A stretch of 64,000 nt of DNA from CAYPNP01 sp964412195 (GTDB lineage Bacteria > Acidobacteriota > JAAYUB01). The notes under the pieces are model-generated. The model made no database searches and was not told where the DNA came from. It worked only from the letters and a program-made list of their open reading frames with translations. How positions within the stretch are numbered: position 1 is the first letter of the stretch; each line of letters starts with the position of its first letter. The stretch is taken from assembly GCA_964412195.1 (NCBI GenBank), contig CAYPNP010000002.1:1-64000 (forward strand), written 5' to 3'. Of the stretch, positions 1 through 7,366 are shown one piece after another. A program made the position numbers and the translations under genes.

Positions 1-2
1 TC

Positions 3-86
3 CGGACCCTGAACCTCCGCAGCTGGAAGCTCGAGGTCGAACGCTACAGCATGCTCCTCCTGCCGATGTGCCAGATCATCTACTGA
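3..86 (+). CDS. C-terminal end of an unidentified protein (partial)
   Basis: An open frame enters from the left edge and stops with TGA at 84-86. It gives 27 residues ending in MLLLPMCQIIY. I cannot assign a family from so short a tail. It is supported only by the open frame and by the repeat array beginning directly after it, as expected for an intergenic region. The call could be wrong. Confidence 0.3.
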   Translation, partial: RTLNLRSWKLEVERYSMLLLPMCQIIY

Positions 87-98
87 TGATCCATTCAC

Positions 99-661
99 TC
101 CGACCACGCTCGCGGTCCGGTGCCCATCGATCAGCTGAATGATCCGTAAATCTGCACTGTCCGTCCCGGGAATCCAATCTCATTCAAGCAGAACGGGCAA
201 TCGGGGCGGGCTGCTGCCCCCGGTGCGCGTCTCCCCAACCGCCGCTCGTGCCACCGGGACGCCGCACAAAGACCAAATCGGAAAATGAGACTCTCCCATT
301 TGAAATATGCCTCGCTTGTGACAGAGCCTGACACCATTGAATCCGACCACGCTCGCGGTCCGGTGCCCAGCTATCAGCTGAATGATCCGTAAATCTGCAC
401 TGTCCGTCCCGGGAATCCAATCTCATTCAAGCAGAACGGGCAATCGGGGCGGGCCGCCGCTCCCGGTGTGCGCCTCCCCACCCGCCGATCATGCCACCGG
501 GACGCCATAGAAAGATCAAATCGGAAAATGAGGTTCTTCCATTTGAAATATGCCTCGCTTGTGACAGAGCCTGACACCATTGCATTCCATTTGAAATATG
601 CCTCGCTTGTGACAGAGCCTGACACCATTGCATTTGTGACAGAGCCTGACACCATTGCATT
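99..661. repeat. Tandem 243-bp repeat with truncated tail copies
   Basis: Bases 99-341 and 342-584 are two near-identical copies of a 243-base unit. Two shorter copies of only the end of the unit follow, at about 586-633 and 634-661. Every copy ends in the same motif, TGTGACAGAGCCTGACACC, at about 317-339, 559-581, 608-630 and 634-657. The stretch 87-804 holds no convincing gene. Minus-strand frames inside the repeat differ mainly where the copies differ and lack a ribosome site. The motif recurs elsewhere in the window near decayed or accessory DNA. Confidence 0.9.
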
Positions 662-767
662 CTTGTGGAGAAACCGCTCCAGCGCGCTCAGGCACTCCCC
701 TAACCGCTCCGAAGGCGCCGGCACGAAGACGGCGTTGCCCGGACGCAATCCGGCCGCCCGGCGGTCG

Positions 768-796
768 TTGCAATTGCCCCGCCCATCCGGTACAAT
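768..796 (+). promoter_or_regulatory. Sigma-70 type promoter of ubiX operon
   Basis: TTGCAA (768-773) and TACAAT (791-796) are separated by exactly 17 bases. Transcription would start near 803, one or two bases before the ATG at 805, so the message would be leaderless. No Shine-Dalgarno sequence is present before the ATG, which agrees. Confidence 0.7.
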
Positions 797-804
797 GCGG
801 CCCT

Positions 805-1407
805 ATGGCCGAGCTGCCCCGCAAGAACATCGTCCTCGCCATCACCGGCGCCAGCGGTACCCCGTACGGTTTGGACCTGTTGAGGAAACTCCATGACTCC
901 CCGGCCGTCGGGGACCTCTTCCTGATCGTCTCGGGTCCCGGCCGGCAGGTTTTGCAGGAAGAGGCGGGCGTCCGGCTGAATTCCGCCGCCGACCTGGCCG
1001 CCGCCGGCTTCCCCCGCGCCATCTGGCTGGAGGAGATGAACATCGCCGCCCCGGTGGCCAGCGGCTCCTTCCCCGTGGACGCCATGGTCATCGCCCCGTG
1101 CACCATGGGGACGCTCGGCGCCATCGCCTCGGGCGCCGGCCGCAACCTGATCCACCGGGCCGCCGACGTCGCCCTGAAGGAAAGGCGCCCGCTGGTGCTG
1201 GTGCCGCGGGAGACGCCCCTGCAAGCGATCCACCTCGAGAACATGCTCCGGCTGGCGCACGCCGGCGCCGTCATCCTGCCGGCAATGCCCGCCTTCTACC
1301 ATCGGCCGGCCTCGATCCAGGACCTGATCGATCACCTCTCCTGGCGGATCCTCGCGGTCCTGGGGCTGCCCGTCCCCGCGGACCACGGCTGGAAGGGGCG
1401 GCCATGA
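805..1407 (+). CDS. ubiX: Flavin prenyltransferase UbiX (menaquinone MqnM-type)
   Basis: This 200-residue protein fits the UbiX family, which makes prenylated FMN from dimethylallyl phosphate and FMN for a UbiD-type decarboxylase. The flavin/phosphate loop GASG lies at 15-18. The family motif PCTMGTLGAIA is at 98-108 (PCSM in many relatives) and RETPL at 135-139. The frame is open further upstream, but ATG 805 matches the family N-terminus and sits just after a strong -10 box. The stop overlaps the next start as ATGA. With ubiA and mqnE downstream, the likely role is the late decarboxylation step of futalosine-route menaquinone synthesis. No UbiD gene is visible in the window. Confidence 0.93.
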   Translation: MAELPRKNIVLAITGASGTPYGLDLLRKLHDSPAVGDLFLIVSGPGRQVLQEEAGVRLNSAADLAAAGFPRAIWLEEMNIAAPVASGSFPVDAMVIAPCTMGTLGAIASGAGRNLIHRAADVALKERRPLVLVPRETPLQAIHLENMLRLAHAGAVILPAMPAFYHRPASIQDLIDHLSWRILAVLGLPVPADHGWKGRP

Positions 1408-2279
1408 TCCGGTCGGTGTGGCGGCAGCTGCGCATCACCCTGGAGATGATCAAGATCGAGCACACGGTGTTCGCGCTGCCCTTTGCCTTCATCGGCGCCA
1501 TCCTGGCCCAGCGCGGCCTCCCTTCCCTGCGCACGTGCGTCTGGATCCTGCTGGCGATGATCTGGGCCCGCAGCGCCGCCATGGCCTTCAACCGGTTGGT
1601 GGACGCCCGCATCGACGCCGGCAACCCGCGCACCCGCGACCGCGCCCTGCCCCGCGGGCTGGTCAGCCGGACGTACGTCGCCGGATTCGTGGTGGTCTGC
1701 TCCGGCATGTTCCTGCTGTCCGCCTGGATGCTGAACCCGCTGAGCTTCATCCTGGCCTTCCCGGCCCTGGCGCTGGTGCTGGCCTACTCCTTCAGCAAGC
1801 GGTTCACTTCGTTCTCCCACGTCCTGCTCGGGCTGGCCCTCAGCATCGCCCCGGTCGGCGGCTGGATCGCCGTGACCGGCCGACTGGACCCCGAAGTGCT
1901 GCTCCTTTGCCTCGTGGTGGTGACCTGGGTGGCGGGATTCGACATCGTCTATTCCTGCCAGGACGTCGGCTTCGACTCCAAGTTCGGTCTCTTCTCCATC
2001 CCCGCCCGGTGGGGGGTGCCCCGCGCCCTGGTGATCAGCTTCGGCCTGCACATTCTCACCATCGCCGCCCTCTTCCTGGTGTACTTCACGTTCCGGCTGT
2101 CCTGGTTCTCGCTGGCGGGCATCGCGGCCCTGTCCGGCATCCTCGTCTACGAGCACATCGTGATCCGCCCCAACGACCTGACCCGGGTCAACATGGCTTT
2201 TTTCACCCTGAACGGGATCTTCAGCATCTCGCTCTTCATCTTGATTCTGGGGGACGTGCTCCTGTTCCCCAAGTTCTGA
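1404..2279 (+). CDS. ubiA: UbiA-family prenyltransferase (MqnP-like)
   Basis: This 291-residue integral membrane protein has about eight hydrophobic segments. It carries both Asp-rich motifs of the UbiA family: NRLVDARID at 63-71 and a second, DIVYSCQDVGFD, near 175-185. These bind Mg-prenyl diphosphate. The family attaches a polyprenyl chain to an aromatic acid, and here the acceptor is probably the futalosine-pathway naphthoate. The start overlaps the ubiX stop (ATGA at 1404-1407), implying translational coupling. The family is often labelled 4-hydroxybenzoate polyprenyltransferase, but the mqnE neighbour favours menaquinone over ubiquinone. Confidence 0.9.
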   Translation: MIRSVWRQLRITLEMIKIEHTVFALPFAFIGAILAQRGLPSLRTCVWILLAMIWARSAAMAFNRLVDARIDAGNPRTRDRALPRGLVSRTYVAGFVVVCSGMFLLSAWMLNPLSFILAFPALALVLAYSFSKRFTSFSHVLLGLALSIAPVGGWIAVTGRLDPEVLLLCLVVVTWVAGFDIVYSCQDVGFDSKFGLFSIPARWGVPRALVISFGLHILTIAALFLVYFTFRLSWFSLAGIAALSGILVYEHIVIRPNDLTRVNMAFFTLNGIFSISLFILILGDVLLFPKF

Positions 2280-2292
2280 AACGGACGCTGCC

Positions 2293-3393
2293 ATGCTGCA
2301 TACTGACTTGATTTCAAACGAGTTGTGGCCGATCGCCGAAAAGATCCGGAACGGCGAGCGCCTGGACTTCCAGGACGGCGTCGCCCTCTACCGGACCGCC
2401 GACCTCCTGGGTCTGGGCTGCCTGGCCAACGCCGTCCGGGAGCGGCTGAACGGCAACTACGCATACTTCATCGTCAACCGGCACATCAACCATACCAACG
2501 TCTGCGCCAACCAGTGCCGCTTCTGCGCCTACTACCGCCAGGAGGGCCAGGCGGGCGCCTACACCATGCCGCTGGAGGAGGTCTTCCGGAAAGCCCTGGC
2601 CCACGCCGCCGAGGGGATCAGCGAGCTGCACATCGTCGGCGGCCTGCACCCGACGCTGCCCTACGACTACTATCTTGACATGCTCCGGGGACTGAAGGAG
2701 CGCCTGCCCGGGGTGGTCCTGCAGGCGTTCACCATGGTGGAAGTGGACCACATCGCCAAGATCGGCGGCAAGTCGGTCCGGGAAGCTCTGACCGACCTGA
2801 AGGCAGCCGGCCTGGACTCGATTCCCGGCGGCGGCGCCGAGGTGTTCGCGCCGGAAGTGCGGGAGCTGCTCTGCGAGAAGAAGATCTCCGGCGACCGCTG
2901 GCTGGAAGTGGCCCGGACGGCCCACGAGCTGGGGATCCAGAGCAACGCCACCATGCTCTATGGCCACGTGGAGACCGTGGAGCAGCGCGTCGACCACCTG
3001 CTCCGGCTGCGGGCACTGCAGGACGAAACCGGCGGCTTCCTGGCTTTCATCCCGCTGGCCTTCCACCCGGAGAACACTCAGGTCGAGGGCAGCCTGTCTA
3101 CCACCGGCTACGACGACCTGAAGAGCCTGGCCGTCGCCCGGCTGATGCTGGACAACTTCCCCCACATCAAGGCGTTCTGGATCATGATCGGGCCGAAGCT
3201 GGCCCAGATCTCGCTCTCCTTCGGCGTGGACGACATCGACGGCACCGTCATCGAGGAGCGCATCACCCACAGCGCGGGCGCCACCACCGCCCAGGGGATG
3301 AAGCGGTCGGAGCTGGTGCACCTGATCCGCGAGGCCGGCCGGATTCCGGTGGAGCGGGACACGTTGTATAATATCCGGAAGATCGAAAGCTGA
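2293..3393 (+). CDS. mqnE: Aminofutalosine synthase MqnE (radical SAM)
   Basis: This 366-residue radical-SAM enzyme has the cluster motif C71-x3-C75-x2-C78 within NHTNVCANQCRFCAY. HIVGGLHP follows, as in MqnE and related MqnC/CofH enzymes. MqnE joins 3-[(1-carboxyvinyl)oxy]benzoate to the SAM adenosyl group to give aminofutalosine. Full length suggests an intact enzyme. It lies 13 bases after ubiA in the same operon. MqnC is the main alternative, but the CANQCRFC form and overall length fit MqnE better. Confidence 0.9.
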   Translation: MLHTDLISNELWPIAEKIRNGERLDFQDGVALYRTADLLGLGCLANAVRERLNGNYAYFIVNRHINHTNVCANQCRFCAYYRQEGQAGAYTMPLEEVFRKALAHAAEGISELHIVGGLHPTLPYDYYLDMLRGLKERLPGVVLQAFTMVEVDHIAKIGGKSVREALTDLKAAGLDSIPGGGAEVFAPEVRELLCEKKISGDRWLEVARTAHELGIQSNATMLYGHVETVEQRVDHLLRLRALQDETGGFLAFIPLAFHPENTQVEGSLSTTGYDDLKSLAVARLMLDNFPHIKAFWIMIGPKLAQISLSFGVDDIDGTVIEERITHSAGATTAQGMKRSELVHLIREAGRIPVERDTLYNIRKIES

Positions 3394-3406
3394 GCGAGGA
3401 GCTCCC

Positions 3407-4444
3407 ATGGACGTCAAAATCGCGCTCGTCGGGGCCGGGTACGTGGGCCAGGGATTCCTGGCGCTGCTGCGGAAGAAGCGCGAGCAGATCCAGTCCCGCT
3501 ACGGCATCGCCTTCCAGCTGGTGTCCGTGTGCGACCGGATGGCCGGCTCGCTGCTCGCTCCCAACGGCCTGAAGATCACCGAGATCCTGCCCATCCTGGA
3601 GGACGGCGGCAGCCTGCTGGACTACCACCCGGCCGACCAGGCGTGCGTCAAGGGGCTGGACGTCCTGGCGGGGATCGAGATGAGCCAGGCTGACGTGGTG
3701 GTGGAGTGCACCTACTCCAACCTCGACACCGGCGAACCGGCGGCGGGTTACATCCGCCAGTCGCTGGCCCAGCACAAGCACGTCGTGACCAGCAACAAGG
3801 GGGCCGTCGCCCTGCACTACCGGGAGCTGCGTGAGTTGGCCCGGACCAGCGGGGTGAAGTTCCTCTTCGGCGGCACCCTGATGAGCGGGACGCCCATCCT
3901 CAGCGTCATGGCCAGCTCGTTCCGCATCGACGAGGTGCTGGAGATCCGCAGCCTGCTCAACGTCAGCACCAACTACATCCTCGGCGCCATGGAGCAGGGC
4001 CGCAGCTACGAGGACGCCCAGGCCGAGGCCGACGAGATCGGCCTGCTGGAGGCCAACCCGGCCCTGGACCTGGAGGGCTACGACGCCATGGCCAAGCTGG
4101 TGATCCTGGTGAACATGCTCACCGGCACGCCGTTCTCGCCGAAGGAGGTCCTACGCGAGGGGATCACCAACATCACCCCAAAGGACGTCCAGCTGGCCTT
4201 GGACAAGGGCGTGCGGTACAAGATGGTCGCCCACGCCTGGAAGGAGGAAGGTGTGTGGAAGGGCCAGGTCGGGCCGTTCAAGATCGACGCGAAGGACACG
4301 CTCTACCACGTCCCCATGACCCGCAACGCCATCCAGATCAAGACGGAGACGCTGGGGACGCTCTACATCGAGGGCCCCGGCACGGGCAAGAAGGAGACCG
4401 GCCACGCCATGCTGTCGGACCTCTTGTCCATCTTCGCGAGCTGA
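3407..4444 (+). CDS. hom: Homoserine dehydrogenase, short form without ACT domain
   Basis: This 345-residue protein has an N-terminal Rossmann loop GAGYVG (9-14). Family-like segments follow: TSNKGAVA, GGTLMSGTPILS, NVSTNYIL and the catalytic-region EANPALDLEGYDAMAKL. The family reduces aspartate semialdehyde to homoserine for threonine and methionine synthesis. There is no C-terminal ACT domain, so feedback control by threonine through that domain is not expected. GGTLMSGTPI departs from the common GIPII segment, so an atypical subgroup is possible. The start has GAGGAG 7 bases upstream. It is 13 bases after mqnE and probably co-transcribed. Confidence 0.85.
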   Translation: MDVKIALVGAGYVGQGFLALLRKKREQIQSRYGIAFQLVSVCDRMAGSLLAPNGLKITEILPILEDGGSLLDYHPADQACVKGLDVLAGIEMSQADVVVECTYSNLDTGEPAAGYIRQSLAQHKHVVTSNKGAVALHYRELRELARTSGVKFLFGGTLMSGTPILSVMASSFRIDEVLEIRSLLNVSTNYILGAMEQGRSYEDAQAEADEIGLLEANPALDLEGYDAMAKLVILVNMLTGTPFSPKEVLREGITNITPKDVQLALDKGVRYKMVAHAWKEEGVWKGQVGPFKIDAKDTLYHVPMTRNAIQIKTETLGTLYIEGPGTGKKETGHAMLSDLLSIFAS

Positions 4445-4593
4445 CGCACAATCTCTGAATATCAAATTTAAAATTTGGAATTCAGGCAGCGCCGGATCAC
4501 GGACTGACCTTGGATTTGAAGATATGCTTCTGATCGTGCGGACGGGGAGTCCGCGCCCGGGAGTTCCCCTGGCCTATCGTTCCCACTGGTTCT

Positions 4594-4634
4594 GCCGATT
4601 CACCGATTCCCCCATTCACCGATTCACCGATTCA
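4594..4634. repeat. Short tandem CCGATTCA repeats
   Basis: About five degenerate copies of CCGATTCAC lie between the convergent hom and dCMP deaminase genes and run into the stop codon of the latter. The rest of 4445-4631 shows no gene. Confidence 0.7.
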
Positions 4635-5114
4635 CTTTCCCAGCTCCTCGAAGTTGAAGGTGTTTGGGGGGTCGACTTTGCGGACGGTCATGCCCACTTC
4701 CGACAGCATGTCGCGCAGGGCCGGGTAGTCGTACAGGTAGACCAGCTCGACGATGCCGGCGTTGATGATCAGGCGCTGGCAGAGGTCGCACGGGAAGAGC
4801 GTGGTGTACATGACGCCGCCCTTGGTGGAGATCCCCTGGTAGGCGGCCTGCACGATGGCGTTGGCCTCCGAGTGGGTGGCCGGGCAGAGGGAGTGCCCCT
4901 GGTTGCTGGCCAGCTTCTCCTGGTCCTTGATGCAGGGGGCGCAATACTGGTGGGTATAGCCCCGGGGCGGGCCGTTGTAGCCGGTGGAAATGACGTGGCC
5001 GTCCTTGACGATGACGGTTCCGATTTTATGCCGCCGGCAGATGGACCGCGCGCCGGCGATCTTGGCCAGCACCGCAAAGTACTCGTCCTTGGACAGGCGG
5101 CGGTCGTCAATCAT
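4632..5114 (-). CDS. dCMP deaminase (ComEB-type zinc deaminase)
   Basis: This 160-residue protein has the zinc site of the cytidine/deoxycytidylate deaminase fold. H81 and catalytic E83 lie in HSEANAI, and C109-x2-C112 in PCDLC. An extra Cys/His-rich insert (CAPC at 58-61, C77) resembles the second metal site seen in dCMP deaminases. It converts dCMP to dUMP for thymidylate synthesis. The ATG at 5114 has AAGGAGGG about 9 bases upstream. An in-frame GTG at 5123 sits on that site and is less likely. It overlaps the end of the propeller gene by 8 bases. Confidence 0.88.
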   Translation of the reverse strand: MIDDRRLSKDEYFAVLAKIAGARSICRRHKIGTVIVKDGHVISTGYNGPPRGYTHQYCAPCIKDQEKLASNQGHSLCPATHSEANAIVQAAYQGISTKGGVMYTTLFPCDLCQRLIINAGIVELVYLYDYPALRDMLSEVGMTVRKVDPPNTFNFEELGK

Positions 5115-6114
5115 TGCCCGCACCCTCCTTCGCCGGGGCCGGCCGGGCTTCGGCAGGCACCGCCACCTTCATCACCCGCTCGTCCCCCTCGCAGGCGACC
5201 AGGAGGCTGAGCCCGTCCGGCAGGAAAACGGCCTCGACGGGGTTTTTCTTCACCGCCAGGCGGTACACCTTCGACTCGGCCGAGGCGTCGCTGTCCACCA
5301 GGGCCACGGCGTTGGCACCGAAGCAGGGGATGGCCAGCAGGCGCTCGTCGGGTGAGACGGCGATCCGGAAGGGCCCCTCCGGCAGCGCGATCTTGTGCAG
5401 GACCGTCTTCCGGCGGACGTCATACACCCACAGGTCGTTGGAGCGCGAGTGGGCGATGAACAGCTTCCGCCCGTTGCGGCTCATGGCCAGGCCGATCGGC
5501 CCGTCGCCGACGGGGATTGTCTCCAGGACTTTGTTGACTTCCAGGCTGATCACCGATAGCGTATTGCTGGCGCTGTTGGCCACGTAGGCGACCGACCCGC
5601 CGGGGTTGGTGACGATGGCGAGCGGCCGCACGCCGACCTGGATCGACTCGACCACCCGCTTCTTCTGCAAGTCCAGCACGTCCACCCGGCCGAACTTGCC
5701 CTTGCCGAAGTTGGCCACCAGCAGGGAGTAGCCGTCGGGCGTGGCCGCCACATCCGTGGGAATGTTGCCTACCTTGTAGCTGTCCACCATCTCGAAGCCG
5801 GGCAGCCGGAACTCCTTGATCAGGCCGGAGTCCTTGTTGGCCACGTAGAGGGCGTTTCCGTCCGCCCCGAAGGCCATTCCAAGCGGCCCGAAGCCGGCCG
5901 GGACCCGCCGGTCCTCCGGTTTGGCGGCGTCCACCCGCAGAACAGACAGGTCGTTGGAGCCGTAGTTGGCCACCACCGCCTGCCGGCCGTCGGGGGTGAG
6001 CCGGATGAAGTTCGGCGCCTTGCCCACCTTCACCGCCGCGCCCGGCGCCCATTGCGCCGCCGCCCCGGCGGACAGGACCAGCAACGCCAACGTGATGATC
6101 TGAAGGCGTCTCAT
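5107..6114 (-). CDS. Exported YVTN-type beta-propeller protein
   Basis: This 335-residue protein begins with a signal peptide (hydrophobic core at 5-17, AAAQ-like cleavage near 20). About seven repeats of roughly 42 residues follow, with the pattern P-x-G/A-x2-V-x3-P-D-G-x3-YVAN. Examples are TPDGRQAVVANYG, NPGGSVAYVANSA and SRNGRKLFIAHS. This is the YVTN/40-residue propeller seen in YncE and surface-layer proteins. Such proteins bind ligands or partners in the periplasm, but no specific function can be named. The start overlaps the folD stop by 4 bases (ATGA), so the two are coupled although their roles look unrelated. Confidence 0.82.
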   Translation of the reverse strand: MRRLQIITLALLVLSAGAAAQWAPGAAVKVGKAPNFIRLTPDGRQAVVANYGSNDLSVLRVDAAKPEDRRVPAGFGPLGMAFGADGNALYVANKDSGLIKEFRLPGFEMVDSYKVGNIPTDVAATPDGYSLLVANFGKGKFGRVDVLDLQKKRVVESIQVGVRPLAIVTNPGGSVAYVANSASNTLSVISLEVNKVLETIPVGDGPIGLAMSRNGRKLFIAHSRSNDLWVYDVRRKTVLHKIALPEGPFRIAVSPDERLLAIPCFGANAVALVDSDASAESKVYRLAVKKNPVEAVFLPDGLSLLVACEGDERVMKVAVPAEARPAPAKEGAGND

Positions 6115-7046
6115 GACTCGGGTGCTCCTTCCAGTTGCCAGCGGCACGCCTGGACCGTGCTCCGCATCAGCATGGCGATCGTCAGCGGGCCGATGCCGCC
6201 GGGCACGGGCGTGATCGCCGCCGCGCGGGGCGCCACCGTCCGCCATTCCACATCCCCCACCAGCGCCCGCCCCTTCTTCTGGAAGTTGGCCCAGTGCTCG
6301 GCGCTTTCGCCCACGACGCGGCGCAGTTCGTCCGCGTCGGACACGCTGTTGATGCCCACGTCGATCACCACCGCCCCCTCCCGGACGTGGTCGGCCGTCA
6401 GGATCCCCGGCTTGCCGGCCGCGGCCACCACGATGTCGGCCTGCCGGCAAACCGCCGCCAGGTCCCGCGTCCGGGAGTGGCACTGGATCACGGTGGCGTG
6501 CTGCTGGAGCAGCAGGGCCGCCACGGGCTTGCCAACGATGTTGCTGCGTCCCACCACCGCGGCGGTCTTTCCCATTGGGGAGATGCCGCTGCGGGCCAGA
6601 AGTTCCATGATCCCCGCCGGCGTGCAGGGCACGAACGTCGGCCGCCCCAGCAGGAGCCGCCCCACGTTGAAGGGATGAAAACCGTCGACATCCTTGGCGG
6701 GGTGGATCTGCTCGAGCAGGTTCTCGGCGTTCAACTGCGCGGGGAGAGGCAGCTGCAGCAGGATTCCGTTGACCGAGGGGTCCTCGTTGAACTCGCGGAT
6801 CGCTTCCTCGACCTGAGAGCGCGGGATGTCCGCCGGGAACTGGCGGTGGCGCGACTCCAGCCCGAGTTCGTGGCAGGTCCTGATCTTCTTTTTCACATAG
6901 ACCTGGGAGGCCGGATCCTCCCCGACCATGAGCGTGGCGAGCGTAGGGACGACGTCGAAGCGGGCCGACACAGCGGCGGCCTGCGCGCGGACCTCGCTGA
7001 GGAGTTCATCGGCGATCCGTTTCCCGTCGAGCAGCGTGGGGGGCAT
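6111..7046 (-). CDS. folD: Methylenetetrahydrofolate dehydrogenase/cyclohydrolase FolD
   Basis: This 311-residue bifunctional enzyme interconverts methylene-, methenyl- and formyl-tetrahydrofolate using NADP. Catalytic Y50 and K54 lie in YVKKK. LLQLPLP, KDVDGF, the NADP loop VGRSNIVGKP and the closing ITPVPGGIGPLT are all present. It is about 20 residues longer than the Escherichia coli enzyme because of an insert before VGDVEW. It heads a minus-strand operon with the propeller and dCMP deaminase genes. FolD and dCMP deaminase both feed thymidylate synthesis, which may explain their linkage. Confidence 0.95.
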   Translation of the reverse strand: MPPTLLDGKRIADELLSEVRAQAAAVSARFDVVPTLATLMVGEDPASQVYVKKKIRTCHELGLESRHRQFPADIPRSQVEEAIREFNEDPSVNGILLQLPLPAQLNAENLLEQIHPAKDVDGFHPFNVGRLLLGRPTFVPCTPAGIMELLARSGISPMGKTAAVVGRSNIVGKPVAALLLQQHATVIQCHSRTRDLAAVCRQADIVVAAAGKPGILTADHVREGAVVIDVGINSVSDADELRRVVGESAEHWANFQKKGRALVGDVEWRTVAPRAAAITPVPGGIGPLTIAMLMRSTVQACRWQLEGAPES

Positions 7047-7077
7047 GGGAGACCTCGTGCGTGAGTTTCAGCCGCCC

Positions 7078-7106
7078 ATCTTACCAGAGCCACCGGGCAA
7101 GATCAA
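7078..7106 (-). promoter_or_regulatory. Sigma-70 type promoter of folD operon
   Basis: Read on the minus strand, TTGATC (7106-7101) and TAAGAT (7083-7078) are 17 bases apart. The predicted start is about 25 bases upstream of the folD ATG. Confidence 0.65.
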
Positions 7107-7117
7107 CGCGCCAAAAC

Positions 7118-7276
7118 CTCAGCCACGGAGGCACGGAGACACGGAGGAAGCTGGGATCGGATTGGTGATTGGATATCGTTTATTTGTTATTGGTTATATC
7201 AGAGGCAATCCTTCAAGCAACAATCATTCACAAATATCCGCGGATTTCTTGTGTTCTCCGTGCCTCCGTGGCTGAG
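7118..7276. repeat. Inverted repeat, CACGGAGGCACGG type
   Basis: The 20-base arm at 7118-7137 is an exact reverse complement of 7257-7276. The arms flank about 120 bases of lower-GC sequence. One arm is purine-rich (GGAGGCACGGAGACACGGAGG), as in similar elements elsewhere in the window. Apart from the folD promoter, 7047-7366 holds no gene. Confidence 0.85.
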
Positions 7277-7366
7277 CACTTCCTGGTCCGCAGGATCTAT
7301 GTTTCCAACCGCTTCCATGGTACAGTGCAGCAGACTTCCGTGAGATGGAATCGGTGGGAGGCCGGC

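Noticed and set aside
99..661. CRISPR array
   Set aside because: The units are contiguous 243-base repeats without unique spacers, and no cas gene is present.
131..748. Minus-strand frames inside the tandem repeat encoding CPFCLNEIGFPG
   Set aside because: CxxC looks tempting, but the frame is just the repeat duplicated, starts inside the motif and lacks a ribosome site.
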